Source of the DNA: Aerococcus viridans
GTDB taxonomy: Bacteria; Bacillota; Bacilli; Lactobacillales; Aerococcaceae
DNA: 64,000 bases
Direction: 5' to 3'
Assembly: GCF_002083135.2 (NCBI RefSeq)
Contig: NZ_NBTM02000001.1
Span: 1,922,001-1,986,000 of the forward strand
Shown here: positions 26,926 through 36,506 of the stretch, one piece after another
Numbering within the stretch: the stretch's first letter is position 1
Layout of the letters: each line of letters begins with the position of its first letter
The notes under the pieces: generated by a model
The model's input: only the letters and a program-made list of their open reading frames with translations
Told to the model about the DNA's origin: nothing
Database searches by the model: none
Translations under genes and position numbers: made by a program

Positions 26926-26952
26926 GAAAAAAGGCGACCGAAGTCACCTTTT
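26926..26952 (-). terminator. opp operon terminator
   Basis: Minus-strand AAAGGTGAC-TTCG-GTCGCCTTT then TTTC, with a stable TTCG loop, 9 bases past oppF. Confidence 0.85.
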
Positions 26953-26960
26953 CTATTTGA

Positions 26961-27911
26961 TTATTCGCCTTGGTTTGCACGCATTTCTTTATATAATTCA
27001 ACTTCATTTGGTGAACAGTATACAAAGTGGTTTGGTGCGATTTCAACCATTGATTCGTCACCTTTGAAAGGTTCATGGTTGTAAGTAATACGTTGGCGGT
27101 TGCGTTCGTAGATTGGATCTGGCAAAGGAATTGCAGATAAAAGACTCTTCGTATAAGGGTGTAGACCGTGGTAATACAATTCGTCAGCATCAGCAAGTTC
27201 CACTATTTTACCCATATACATTACGGCAATACGGTCAGAAATGTATTTCACCATTGAAAGGTCATGGGCGATGAATAGGAATGTTAAGCCAAAGTCCTTT
27301 TGTAATTCTTCAAGCAAGTTAACTACTTGGGCTTGAATCGATACGTCAAGGGCTGAAATTGGCTCATCCGCTACAATCATTTTTGGTGCCACTGCAAGTG
27401 CACGTGCAATCCCGATACGTTGACGTTGTCCACCAGAGAACTCATGTGGGTAACGGGTAGCATGCTGTGGGTTTAACCCAACTTGCTCTAGTAAATCAGC
27501 GACTTTCGCTTTACGTTCAGTTTTTGTCTTCACTAAACCGTGAATTTCTAGACCTTCAGCAATAATGTCTTCAACCTTCATACGAGGGTTTAAAGATGCG
27601 TACGGATCTTGGAAAATCATTTGGATGTCTTTACGGAAGTCTAACATATCACGACGGTTTTTTAATGAAGCAATATCTTTGTCTTCAAAGATGATTTCAC
27701 CTGAAGTTGGTTGGTATAAACGCATAACAGCACGTCCGGTAGTTGTTTTACCAGAACCAGACTCACCAACTAAACCAAATGTTTCACCTTTGAAAATGTC
27801 AAAAGAGATATCGTCAATGGCGCGTACTTCACCTTTTGAGCCTTCATTGAAGTATTGTTTTAAATTTCTAACTTTTAAAATTGGTTCTTGCTCATTAGCC
27901 AATTGCGTCAT
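26961..27911 (-). CDS. oppF: Oligopeptide ABC transporter ATPase OppF
   Basis: A 316-residue cytoplasmic ATPase that, with OppD, powers peptide import. Walker A GESGSGKTT (about 53-61), Q-loop FQDPYASLNP, signature FSGGQRQR, Walker B MIVADEPISALD and switch HDLSMV are all present. The C-terminal oligopeptide-transport extension (about 250-316, with HPYTKSLLSAIP) is typical. The start overlaps the end of oppD by 17 bases, indicating coupled translation. Last gene of oppBCDF. Confidence 0.95.
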   Translation of the reverse strand: MTQLANEQEPILKVRNLKQYFNEGSKGEVRAIDDISFDIFKGETFGLVGESGSGKTTTGRAVMRLYQPTSGEIIFEDKDIASLKNRRDMLDFRKDIQMIFQDPYASLNPRMKVEDIIAEGLEIHGLVKTKTERKAKVADLLEQVGLNPQHATRYPHEFSGGQRQRIGIARALAVAPKMIVADEPISALDVSIQAQVVNLLEELQKDFGLTFLFIAHDLSMVKYISDRIAVMYMGKIVELADADELYYHGLHPYTKSLLSAIPLPDPIYERNRQRITYNHEPFKGDESMVEIAPNHFVYCSPNEVELYKEMRANQGE

Positions 27912-29076
27912 CTCCTTCCATATCTACTCCACCTGTAGCAACCACACCTTCAATATCAGCTGATGTAACCACTTCAGTATGCTCATCTAAATCTACGCGA
28001 GGTGCACCATCGTTGTAGCCTTCTGGCACGATACCTTTTGATAGGCTTTCGTAGATTTTGTGACGACGTTGAATTTCAGCTGGCGCTTCTACTGCTGGTG
28101 CATCTGGGTGTAATAGCCAAGTTGCAGCGGCATGTGTTGGCGATACTTGGAACAACGGTGGTTCTTCCTCGTAATCAATTTCCATCGCGTATTCAGAACG
28201 TAAGGCAAAGGCGTCACCTTTTGGCGGGTCCAATAAGTCTGGTGGTGTACCTGGGATTGAAACCAATTTACCTGCAGTATCTAATGTTGGCATTGAACCG
28301 ATTAGCCCCCATGTATAAGGATGTTGTGGGTTAAAGAAGATTTCGTCAACATCACCGTATTCAACGATTTTACCAGCGTACATAACGGCAACACGGTCAG
28401 CAACGTTTGCAACAACACCCAAGTCATGAGTGATGAAAATGATTGATGTATCAATTTTATCTTGTAATTCTTTCATTAATTCAAGAATCTGTGCTTGGAT
28501 GGTTACATCTAAGGCCGTTGTTGGCTCATCCGCAATTAAGACACGTGGGTTACATGCCAAGGCAATCGCAATAACGATACGTTGACGTTGTCCACCTGAG
28601 AATTGGTGTGGATAATGGTCCATACGTTCGTGTGCTTTTGGAATACCTACTAATTCTAGTAATTCTTCCGCTCTTGCATAGGCTTCTTTTTTAGATTTAT
28701 TTTGGTGTAAGATAATTGGTTCAGCAATTTGCTTACCAATTTTCATTGTAGGGTTTAATGAAGTCATCGGATCTTGGAAGATCATAGCGATATCTTTACC
28801 ACGAATACCCTGCATCTCTTTTTCAGATTTCTTCAATAAGTCTTCGCCGTTAAAAAGGATTTGGCCACCTTTAACATCAGCGTTATTGGCTAATAAACGC
28901 ATTACGGTACGAACAGTTACAGATTTACCTGAACCAGACTCACCTACGATTGCTAACGTTTCCCCATGTTTCAAGTCAAAGTTCACTTTACGAATGGCTT
29001 GAACATCACCAGAATACGTTTTGAAATTAATTTCTAAGTCTTTTACTTCTAAAATGTTTTCTGTTTTATTACTCAA
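27895..29076 (-). CDS. oppD: Oligopeptide ABC transporter ATPase OppD
   Basis: A 393-residue ATPase partner of OppF. Walker [11 protein letters not shown] (about 44-53), [11 protein letters not shown], signature FSGGQRQR, Walker [13 protein letters not shown] and HDLGVV are intact. It is longer than usual by a C-terminal acidic tail of about 40 residues ([19 protein letters not shown] and on) after the usual oligopeptide domain, whose role is unknown. It overlaps oppF and lies 14 bases after oppC. Confidence 0.95.
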   Translation of the reverse strand: MSNKTENILEVKDLEINFKTYSGDVQAIRKVNFDLKHGETLAIVGESGSGKSVTVRTVMRLLANNADVKGGQILFNGEDLLKKSEKEMQGIRGKDIAMIFQDPMTSLNPTMKIGKQIAEPIILHQNKSKKEAYARAEELLELVGIPKAHERMDHYPHQFSGGQRQRIVIAIALACNPRVLIADEPTTALDVTIQAQILELMKELQDKIDTSIIFITHDLGVVANVADRVAVMYAGKIVEYGDVDEIFFNPQHPYTWGLIGSMPTLDTAGKLVSIPGTPPDLLDPPKGDAFALRSEYAMEIDYEEEPPLFQVSPTHAAATWLLHPDAPAVEAPAEIQRRHKIYESLSKGIVPEGYNDGAPRVDLDEHTEVVTSADIEGVVATGGVDMEGDDAIG

Positions 29077-29090
29077 TTCTGCTCAACTCC

Positions 29091-30131
29091 TTAATCATTC
29101 GTTTTTGGATCTAGAGCATCACGCAAACCATTTGCTAACATGTTGAATGCAATCATGACGATACAGATTACACCCGCTGGGTACCACATTAAATGAGGCA
29201 AGAATCTAAATGTCTTGTATCCATCATTGATTAATGTACCTAGAGAAGCATTTGGTGCTGGAATACCTAAACCGATGAAACTCAAGAACGCTTCGAAGAA
29301 AATCGCAGACGGAATTGAGAATACTGTTTGGATAATAATAATACCTGACAGGTTAGGTAAGATGTGACGGAAAGAAATTTTCCATGCAGATTCACCTAAA
29401 GAGCGGGCAGCCAAGATGTACTCTTGGTTTTTAATTTTCATTGTTTGCGCACGAATTACACGAGCCATTGAAATCCACTCTGTAATTGCTAATGCAATGA
29501 TGATTGACATGATACCTGGTTGTAATACTAATAACATTAGGATTACGATAACCAAGTTCGGTACACCTGATAGGATTTCTAAGAAACGCATCATAATGTT
29601 GTCAATACGACCACCATTCCAACCTGAAATAATACCGTAAGGTACACCGATTACTAAGTTGAATAAGGCAGCCATCATACCGATAAATAGCGATACACGT
29701 GTACCGTATAAGACACGTGATAATAAGTCACGTCCTAAAGCGTCAGTACCTAAGTAGTAGTAAACGCCCTCTGGTACATTATTGGTAGCGTATTGGTCAA
29801 TAGCTGTTCCGGCTACTTCTGATTTACCATCAAACCAAGCAAAGTTTTCCAATCCAGGAATCTTTGGTGGTAGGTTAGCAAAGGCTACGTTTTGCGCATT
29901 TGGATCTGCAGGTGCAATCACTGGCGCCAAAATAGCAAGAATGACGATAATGATCAATACCACTAGGGACACAATCGCTACTTTATTTTTCTTTAAACGA
30001 CGCCAAGAATCTTGAAGGAAGTTCAATGACTCTCCAGCAATTTGCTCACGTTCAGCGACGTGGTCATGTTGCGTAGCTGGGCGGAATTTGTCAGCTGCAA
30101 TTGATTTATATGATTGATTGTTTTCAGCCAT
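29091..30131 (-). CDS. oppC: Oligopeptide ABC transporter permease OppC
   Basis: A 346-residue inner-membrane permease with about six membrane segments; it forms the channel with OppB. An N-terminal helix (VAIVSLVVLIIIVILAILAPV) is followed by a large outside loop (about 70-150) and the permease core ending with the EAA loop AARSLGESAWKISFRHILPN. The start ATG 30131 (MAENNQSY) has GAAGGAGGGG just before it; the frame is open from 30149. It starts one base after the oppB stop. Confidence 0.94.
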   Translation of the reverse strand: MAENNQSYKSIAADKFRPATQHDHVAEREQIAGESLNFLQDSWRRLKKNKVAIVSLVVLIIIVILAILAPVIAPADPNAQNVAFANLPPKIPGLENFAWFDGKSEVAGTAIDQYATNNVPEGVYYYLGTDALGRDLLSRVLYGTRVSLFIGMMAALFNLVIGVPYGIISGWNGGRIDNIMMRFLEILSGVPNLVIVILMLLVLQPGIMSIIIALAITEWISMARVIRAQTMKIKNQEYILAARSLGESAWKISFRHILPNLSGIIIIQTVFSIPSAIFFEAFLSFIGLGIPAPNASLGTLINDGYKTFRFLPHLMWYPAGVICIVMIAFNMLANGLRDALDPKTND

Positions 30132-30132
30132 C

Positions 30133-31077
30133 TTATTCCCCTCCTTCATTACTTACACGAATACGTGGGTCTACGATACCGTATAACACATCTACAATTA
30201 ATAACATTGACACTAACATGAATGAGTATAGAATTGTGATACCCATGATTGTTGGATAGTCATTTGTTTGGATTGATTTAACGAATTGCTCACCAATACC
30301 AGGAATTGCGTAAATGTTTTCTACTACCATTGAACCTGTCATCAAGGAAACAGTTAATGGCCCTAACAATGTTAATAGAGGAATTAAGGCATTACGTACA
30401 CCATGTTTGAAAGCTACGGCTGTTTTGCTCAAACCTTTCGCACGCGCTAATTCAATATAGTCTGAATTCAAAACGTCGACCATTTCGGTACGGATGAAAC
30501 GACTTGAATCGGCTAATGGCGAAATGGCCAATGCTAATGTCGGTAAGACTGTTGCTACAAATGAACCGTTCCATAAAGCGATTGGGAACCACCCTAGTTG
30601 TACGGCAAATACTAGTTGTAGTAATACCGCGAAAACGAAGTTAGGAATTGAACGCCCCAAGATAGCTACGAATGTAGCAGTAGAGTCAATCCAAGTATTC
30701 TTGTACATAGCTGAAATAACACCTAGTATGATACCAAATGATGTACCGAACAAGATTGCTTGACCACCCAATTGTAATGACGGTCCAATACGGCTACTTA
30801 ATAATTCAGTAACTGGTGTATTTGAGAATTGGAAAGATACACCTAAATCACCTGTAAAAATACCTAACATGTAACGTGCGTATTGAACGATCACTGGATC
30901 ATTCAAACCATAACGTTCGTTCATAATAATGATTTGTTCCGCAGATAACCGGTCCTCATTTTGGAAAGGTGTACCTGGAAGCAGTTTCATTAAGAAAAAT
31001 GTAATTGTTGCAATTAGAAATATTGTTAAGAACATATAAAATACTCTTCGAAGTAGATATTTGTAATACGATTTCAA
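30133..31077 (-). CDS. oppB: Oligopeptide ABC transporter permease OppB
   Basis: A 314-residue inner-membrane permease, partner of OppC. Six membrane segments; EAA loop ARAKGLSKTAVAFKHGVRNALIP near residue 210. The start is TTG 31077, supported by an excellent AGGAGGTGA 6 bases upstream; the next ATG is at residue 15 inside the first helix. It is first of oppBCDF. No oppA directly precedes it: a divergent DUF3899-type gene lies between it and the two oppA genes. Confidence 0.93.
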   Translation of the reverse strand: MKSYYKYLLRRVFYMFLTIFLIATITFFLMKLLPGTPFQNEDRLSAEQIIIMNERYGLNDPVIVQYARYMLGIFTGDLGVSFQFSNTPVTELLSSRIGPSLQLGGQAILFGTSFGIILGVISAMYKNTWIDSTATFVAILGRSIPNFVFAVLLQLVFAVQLGWFPIALWNGSFVATVLPTLALAISPLADSSRFIRTEMVDVLNSDYIELARAKGLSKTAVAFKHGVRNALIPLLTLLGPLTVSLMTGSMVVENIYAIPGIGEQFVKSIQTNDYPTIMGITILYSFMLVSMLLIVDVLYGIVDPRIRVSNEGGE

Positions 31078-31138
31078 ATTGCTTCACCTCCTATATTGTG
31101 TTAAATTATTGACATATCTGAAAGGATTTGATCTATCA

Positions 31139-31513
31139 ATGATTTATAAACGTTGGAAAAGCATCCTTTTGCTTTTTGCCACGATACCGTTCATTATATC
31201 AATTTTTTTGCAAGAGGGTATCACTTTATTTTACTTGAGCAATAGCTACTTTTACTTGTCAGCGCCTTTTTTAATCCTTGGTTTATTCGGATTAATCTTT
31301 AAAGACGGGACTTTTGACCTGTTTCAGTACAGCTGGCGTAAGTGGAAATCAAGTGTTTTCTCACAAAATAATTCAAAAAATGATGATGACTCAGAAAGAA
31401 ATGTACAAACTTTGTCCCAATCAATTGGCAACTGGTACATCGGCTTTCTAAAAATTGGTGGCAGCTTATTAGCAATAAGTTTAATCTTCCTAATCGCCTA
31501 TTACATTATATAG
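31139..31513 (+). CDS. DUF3899-like small membrane protein
   Basis: A 124-residue protein from ATG 31139 (MIYKRWKS), with AAAGGA 11 bases upstream; the frame is open from 31079 without a good site. Three membrane segments: ILLLFATIPFIISIFL, FYLSAPFLILGLFGLIF and LKIGGSLLAISLIFLIAYYII, with a hydrophilic middle (about 65-95). The pattern fits DUF3899 (YtpI/YyzI-like small proteins of Firmicutes) but the match is from memory. It is divergent from oppB and its function is unknown. Confidence 0.65.
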   Translation: MIYKRWKSILLLFATIPFIISIFLQEGITLFYLSNSYFYLSAPFLILGLFGLIFKDGTFDLFQYSWRKWKSSVFSQNNSKNDDDSERNVQTLSQSIGNWYIGFLKIGGSLLAISLIFLIAYYII

Positions 31514-31522
31514 AATTACCCG

Positions 31523-31551
31523 GGGTGGACCAAATTATCCGCCCTTTTTTT
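31523..31551 (+). terminator. Terminator of the DUF3899-like gene
   Basis: GGGTGGA-8 nt-TCCGCCC then seven T. From 31552 to 31869 I see no gene, RNA or clear repeat. Confidence 0.75.
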
Positions 31552-31869
31552 GACATGTTATTCTAGTTATCATTGCGATGAAACATAACTTCCCTAATCA
31601 TGTTAATTTTCTTACCTAACTTCTAGTAAGCAAAACTCTATCAACCCACCTTCAATTTGGTTTTAATCTGCGATTAAGGCCCTTTTTATTACCCATTTAG
31701 TACTATCAGGTCTTACAAGCTTAACGCGCCTTAAAACGCAAATAAATCCATTTGGTGACATATCTAGAATTATTTATATTCTAGTCAATCTCTTAGAAAT
31801 ATTCACCAAAAGCAGTACAAATTCTAACACAATTATCATTTAGCGTCAACATTACTCACATATCATAAT

Positions 31870-31902
31870 AAAAACAACCCGCCAAGGCTTGGCAGGTTGT
31901 TT
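31870..31902 (-). terminator. oppA-1 terminator
   Basis: Near-perfect stem AAACAACCTGCCAAG / CTTGGCGGGTTGTTT followed by T residues on the minus strand, just after the oppA stop. It isolates this binding-protein gene. Confidence 0.88.
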
Positions 31903-31928
31903 CAATAAGTTTCAAATATCAGCTCAAA

Positions 31929-33602
31929 TTACTCTGCTGCTGTTTTTGAAGCCCATTTGAATGAAGTCGATGCACCAACTTGGTGGTGAACAACGCCTTC
32001 AACTGTTGGTTGCTCTAAGTAAGCACCGTAACGTTGGTACAATGGTGCGATACCAGCTTCTTCTAAGATTAAAGACTCAGCTGCGACTAAATCGCTCCAA
32101 CGTTTATCTAAGTCTTCAGTTTCATCTGAAGCTGATTGAATTAGCGCATCGTACTCTTCGTTTGAGTAACCAGAGTTGTTGTTGTTTCCATCGGTTACGA
32201 ATAATTCTAAGTAGTTAATTGGGTCAGAATAATCAGCACCCCAACCTGAGATTTGTAAATCGTAGTCTTGACTGTTATTAGCTGCTACACGGTTCTTGAA
32301 TGGAACTGATACAATTTGAACTTGTAAACCTGGTAGGTTTGTTTGTAATTGTCCTTGGATATATTCAGCTGAACGTTTCGCATTTTCTGTATCATCTACT
32401 AATAATTCAAGTGTAATTGAGTCAGTACCTAACTCCTCTAAACCAGCATTGAAAGCTTCTTGAGCAGCTTCTACATCATAGTCAACAAATCCTGTACCTT
32501 CAGTTGAATCTTCTCGGAAGTCAACATCTGTTGATGGGTTACTTGCTAATCCTTCTGGTACTAAATAGTCAGCAGGTAGTGAGCCATTTTGTAACACTTG
32601 GTCTGCAAATGATTGTTTATCAATCGCTTGTGAGATACCACGACGAATATTTGTATTTGCTAATGGTGTCTCTTCACCGTTACGTTCTTGGTTCATCTTA
32701 ATAAAGAATACTGATGATTCAGGTGAGTTATCCATGTTTGGATCACCCTCACGAGCAGCCACATATTCACCCGAAACTGTTGTATAGTCAATTTCCCCAG
32801 AATCGAATAGGTTTAGTGCTGTTGAAGTTTCTTTTAATACTTGGTATTTAATTGTATCTAACTGAACATTATCTGCATCCCAATAGCTATCATTTTTCAC
32901 TAATGACCAGTTCAAGTTTGTACCATCCCAATCAGATAAGGCAAATGGTCCATTATATAAAACTGTATCTGAGTTAGTTGCATAGCTATCACCTTGTTCT
33001 TCCACATATTTTTGGTTAAGTGGGTAGAATGGTGCCATTGATAGTAAACCTTCCAAATATGGCACGGGTTTCGCATATGTTACTTCTAATGTTTTTTCAT
33101 CAACTGCAACAGCACCTAATTCTGAAGGTTCCATTTCGCCAGCGATGATTTCAGTTGCATTTTGGATGATACCGTCCGCTAAGTATGAGTATGGCGCTGC
33201 TGTATCAGGATCAACTAAACGTTGCCATGCATATACAAAGTCATTAGCTGTTACAGGGTCCCCATTTGACCATGTAGCATCTTCTTTAATTTTGTATCTG
33301 TATACAGAACCGTCTTCAGAAATTTCCGGTTCGCCGTCTAATACACCAGCTTCATATTCACCTTCAGCGTTTTGACGGTATAAACCTTCATTAACGTTGT
33401 TCATCATATCAAATGAAACTGTATCTGTTACCATTGTTGTATCCATTGTTGGTAATTCAGAAGTTGTCGTCCAGTTCAATACTTGTTCGCTTTCGCCTGA
33501 ACCATTTGAACCTGAATTGTCACTACTATTACCACAGGCTGCTAGTACTAAACCTGATAAACCAATCACTGCAAGTGATTTAAATAAACTTTTTCTTTCC
33601 AT
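31929..33602 (-). CDS. oppA: Oligopeptide-binding lipoprotein OppA (copy 1)
   Basis: A 557-residue extracellular substrate-binding lipoprotein (SBP family 5) that captures peptides for OppBCDF. A lipoprotein signal peptide ends in LVLAAC (about residue 28 is the lipid-modified Cys), followed by a Ser/Gly/Asn-rich linker. SBP_bac_5 signatures include YRYKIKEDATWSNGDPVTANDFVYAWQR (about 105). The start ATG 33602 follows GGAGG; the open frame begins 5 codons earlier. It has its own promoter and terminator. The paralogue is 33799-35439; both may feed one transporter with different peptide preference. Confidence 0.94.
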   Translation of the reverse strand: MERKSLFKSLAVIGLSGLVLAACGNSSDNSGSNGSGESEQVLNWTTTSELPTMDTTMVTDTVSFDMMNNVNEGLYRQNAEGEYEAGVLDGEPEISEDGSVYRYKIKEDATWSNGDPVTANDFVYAWQRLVDPDTAAPYSYLADGIIQNATEIIAGEMEPSELGAVAVDEKTLEVTYAKPVPYLEGLLSMAPFYPLNQKYVEEQGDSYATNSDTVLYNGPFALSDWDGTNLNWSLVKNDSYWDADNVQLDTIKYQVLKETSTALNLFDSGEIDYTTVSGEYVAAREGDPNMDNSPESSVFFIKMNQERNGEETPLANTNIRRGISQAIDKQSFADQVLQNGSLPADYLVPEGLASNPSTDVDFREDSTEGTGFVDYDVEAAQEAFNAGLEELGTDSITLELLVDDTENAKRSAEYIQGQLQTNLPGLQVQIVSVPFKNRVAANNSQDYDLQISGWGADYSDPINYLELFVTDGNNNNSGYSNEEYDALIQSASDETEDLDKRWSDLVAAESLILEEAGIAPLYQRYGAYLEQPTVEGVVHHQVGASTSFKWASKTAAE

Positions 33603-33662
33603 AAGAACATCCTCCATATTTAAGCAAATTGCTTAATTAGATATTTATTACAACATGGAGAT

Positions 33663-33691
33663 AATTTACTAGATTTTGAATACGTTGTCAA
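33663..33691 (-). promoter_or_regulatory. oppA-1 promoter
   Basis: Minus-strand TTGACA (33691-33686), 17-base spacer, TAAATT (33668-33663), about 60 bases before the start. Confidence 0.7.
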
Positions 33692-33740
33692 TCTTTTCTT
33701 CTCATTATTTTCATAAAATATTCATAATCCACTCATAAAT

Positions 33741-33776
33741 AAAGACAACCGTTGATATCTTATCAACGGTTGTCTT
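33741..33776 (-). terminator. oppA-2 terminator
   Basis: Perfect 16-bp stem, AAGACAACCGTTGATA and its complement with a 3-base loop, T-rich on the minus-strand 3' side. Confidence 0.88.
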
Positions 33777-33798
33777 GTCACTTGTTCAATTATTGTAT

Positions 33799-35439
33799 TT
33801 ATTCTGCATTGTTTAAAGTGGCTGTACGTAAATCAAATTCGTTACCAACAGATCGGAAAGTAATGCCTTCTAAGTTAGGATTTCTTAATTGTGTTTCTAC
33901 TTCTTGGTATAAAGGAATCCAAGCTGCATCTTCAGTTAATACTTCTTGAGCGGCAACAAAATTTTCCCAACGTGCTACAGGATCATTGGCATTTTCACCT
34001 TTAGCGGCTGTAATTTCTGCATCATAAGCTTCATTTGAGTAGTCACCACGATTGTATGGCCCATCAGTTTCAAATAATTCAAAGAAGTTAATACCATCCG
34101 CAAAGTCAGCAGCCCAACCTGTAATAACTAGGTCGTAATCACGTGCTTCTTCCTGGCTTAAACGGTTTTTCTTAGGTACATTTTGTAATGTTAGAGTGAC
34201 GCCTGGTAAGTTATTTGCAATTTGTCCTTGAATATATTCAGCAGTTGTTTTACTTTTCTCGTCATCATCACCTAGTAAATTCAGTGTTAACGTTTCAACA
34301 CCTAATTCATCTTGTGCTAATGTCCATAATCTTGTTGCTTCTTCTGGATCGTATTTATCTTCACTTGCAACTTCCGTAACAAAGTCTTCTTCTGTTTCTG
34401 GGTTAAAGATAAAGTTTTCTGGTACAAATGTAGATACGGGGTTTGAACCATCACCGATAACATTAGTTGCTAATTCTTCATTGTTGATTGCATAGTCGAT
34501 AGCTTCACGAAGGTTTTTGTTTTGGAATACTTCGTTATTATAGTTAAAGGATACCCAGTAGTTTCTAGCTTTAGCTTGTTGTACAGCATCTTCATGGTTT
34601 AGATATTGCTTAGCTAACTCACCTGTTAATAGTGAGTTGTCAACATCGCCAGCTTCAAATAGGTTGACGTTAGTTGAAACTTCTTTGACAACTTGAACAT
34701 CTACTTCATCAATGGCAATATCATCAGCATTGTAATAGTCGTCATTCTTCACTAATGACCAAGTTAAACCTGTACCATCCCAATCAATCATTGTAAATGG
34801 ACCTGAGAAAACAAGATTTTCTGAATCAGTACCGTATGCATCCCCTGCTTCTTCAACGAAGGCTTGATTTTGAGGGTATAATGGTGTGAAGGCTAATAGG
34901 TTTTCAATATATGGAATTGGTGTTTCTAAACGAATTTCAATTGTGTAATCGTCTAATGCTTCTACCCCTAATTCTTCAACTGCTTGCTCACCGCTTAAAA
35001 CACCTTCTGCATTCTCAAATCCTGCTAATAAGTATGAGTATGGTGCTGCCGTATCTGGATTAGCTAATCGTTGAATAGCATATACGAAATCGTGTGCTGT
35101 AATTGGATCGCCATTTGACCAAGTCGCATCTTCACGCATTTTAATCGTGTAAGTTAACCCATCATCAGAAACCTCAGGCAATGATTCAGCTAAGGCTGGC
35201 TGGATTTCATTTACATCACTTTCCCAGTATAAGCCGTCTTGAACATGTCCAATATAGTTGGCACTGTTCATGTCTGTTACTAATACTGAGTCCATCGTAG
35301 CAATTTCAGTTGGTGCTACGTAATTAACTACTGCACTCGCTTGCCCATCTGCTGCTTCGGTATTCCCCCCATTACTGCCACAAGCAGCTAATAAAGTCGC
35401 AGTTGCTAGCGTAACCAAAAAACTTTTTTTTATTTTCAT
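33799..35439 (-). CDS. oppA: Oligopeptide-binding lipoprotein OppA (copy 2)
   Basis: A 546-residue family-5 substrate-binding lipoprotein. Signal peptide MKIKKSFLVTLATATLLAAC with Cys 20 as lipid anchor. The SBP_bac_5 signature YTIKMREDATWSNGDPITAHDFVYAIQR lies at about residues 90-118. It shares the domain plan and many blocks with copy 1 but is clearly diverged, so it is an older paralogue with probable different ligand range. It has its own promoter and terminator, so expression can differ from copy 1. Confidence 0.94.
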   Translation of the reverse strand: MKIKKSFLVTLATATLLAACGSNGGNTEAADGQASAVVNYVAPTEIATMDSVLVTDMNSANYIGHVQDGLYWESDVNEIQPALAESLPEVSDDGLTYTIKMREDATWSNGDPITAHDFVYAIQRLANPDTAAPYSYLLAGFENAEGVLSGEQAVEELGVEALDDYTIEIRLETPIPYIENLLAFTPLYPQNQAFVEEAGDAYGTDSENLVFSGPFTMIDWDGTGLTWSLVKNDDYYNADDIAIDEVDVQVVKEVSTNVNLFEAGDVDNSLLTGELAKQYLNHEDAVQQAKARNYWVSFNYNNEVFQNKNLREAIDYAINNEELATNVIGDGSNPVSTFVPENFIFNPETEEDFVTEVASEDKYDPEEATRLWTLAQDELGVETLTLNLLGDDDEKSKTTAEYIQGQIANNLPGVTLTLQNVPKKNRLSQEEARDYDLVITGWAADFADGINFFELFETDGPYNRGDYSNEAYDAEITAAKGENANDPVARWENFVAAQEVLTEDAAWIPLYQEVETQLRNPNLEGITFRSVGNEFDLRTATLNNAE

Positions 35440-35479
35440 TGAAATCTCCCACTTCTAACATATTTTTAATATAAATATC

Positions 35480-35507
35480 ATTTTATCTCATTATTTTATT
35501 ATGTCAA
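35480..35507 (-). promoter_or_regulatory. oppA-2 promoter
   Basis: Minus-strand TTGACA (35507-35502), 16-base spacer, TAAAAT (35485-35480). Confidence 0.75.
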
Positions 35508-35614
35508 TGGTATCAAGCTATAATATTTATCAGAAAAAACAATCGTGCCCGAATTTCTAAAATTTTATGCAACATTACATGCGCAGTTTTCACTTAAGTT
35601 GAAGTTGATGGAGG

Positions 35615-35646
35615 CAAAAAAAGCACAGATACCGAAGTACCTGCGC
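35615..35646 (-). terminator. Terminator beyond the eno-like repeat A
   Basis: Minus-strand GCGCAGGTAC-TTCG-GTATCTGTGC then seven T. It may be the original terminator of the glycolytic operon before the intervening segment arrived. Confidence 0.85.
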
Positions 35647-35654
35647 TAGGATGT

Positions 35655-35737
35655 TAACTGTCTGAATATTCGAAAGTGTCATGGAGACTAAATCGGTGCA
35701 AGCAATTGCCCTAATTTAAGAGAAATTATTTGTTTTC
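35655..35737 (-). repeat. Copy A of the eno 3'-end repeat
   Basis: 83 bases that match 37141-37224 with one substitution and one single-base gap. Read on the minus strand it begins GAAAACAAATAA, the last three codons and stop of eno, although the preceding sequence is not enolase. Confidence 0.9.
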
Positions 35738-35747
35738 AAATCTGTTA

Positions 35748-36014
35748 CTATAGCCAAAAGAGGAATATACCCTCGAAAATAGCGATAGTTAATGAAACTA
35801 GCCAAATTATTATAATAAAAACAAAAAAGACTCCAAATATTAAAAGTAACCACATAAAGGTTTTCTTATAGAAATTAACAAAGCTATGGTATTTAACTTT
35901 TAAATTATCATCAAGACTTACTATTATCACAGGAATAAAACAAATTGCTAATAGCCAGAATAGAATAGCTCCAATTCCAGTGAGAATGTTAGAAATTAAA
36001 TCTACTATAAACAT
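35748..36014 (-). CDS. Small membrane protein of unknown function
   Basis: An 88-residue protein from ATG 36014 behind a strong GGGAGGAG site; the frame is open from 36053. Two strongly hydrophobic segments, about residues 3-30 (ILTGIGAILFWLLAICFIPVIIV) and 52-85 (FMWLLLIFGVFFVFIIIIWLV), are separated by a hydrophilic loop. I do not recognise the family. It lies between two copies of the eno tail in an otherwise decayed AT-rich segment, so it may be leftover cargo of a lost element. Confidence 0.55.
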   Translation of the reverse strand: MFIVDLISNILTGIGAILFWLLAICFIPVIIVSLDDNLKVKYHSFVNFYKKTFMWLLLIFGVFFVFIIIIWLVSLTIAIFEGIFLFWL

Positions 36015-36053
36015 AATTACTCCTCCCAAATATTCATCCTTTATTTTACACAA

Positions 36054-36506
36054 AAATTATGATTTTAATAATAGTTTGCCAATTCTGAATTTTTGAACTG
36101 CATTATGTATACCGAATAAAACAAAAAATGTGGACTAGACCCGTACATAATTACGGAAAAATTATTTATATGAAACTTTATTCGAACTAATGAATTTCTA
36201 CCATCAGAGAAACTTATCAATTTCTTGCTAGAAAAATCATAAACGCTATTAAAAAATACACCATGAATATCCTCACTATTAATTACGCTCCTAAAAATCC
36301 TTTTTAAATTTTAAAATCGATAACTTATGTAAATTGGTGTAATTAATATAAGTTTCTTGCTTGAAATCTCTGTTTGCTTTTATGATCATATAATTCTTAT
36401 TTTTAATCATAAAATTAGTAGCTAAATTCGATTGAATCAACTACTCTATTCCTTTTTCAAAGTAAGAAATTAATTTGCCATAAATTTTATACAATATTTC
36501 ACAAAC
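36054..36506. other. AT-rich gap with no gene seen
   Basis: No open frame with a ribosome site, no strong hairpin and no repeat is evident. Very AT-rich and probably decayed. Confidence 0.6.

Noticed and set aside
26837-27196. 119-codon frame overlapping oppF
   Set aside because: A shadow of oppF on the same strand, crossing the opp terminator and running into secG.
27565-27963. 132-codon plus-strand frame over oppF/oppD
   Set aside because: Antisense shadow of two well-identified ATPase genes; no ribosome site.
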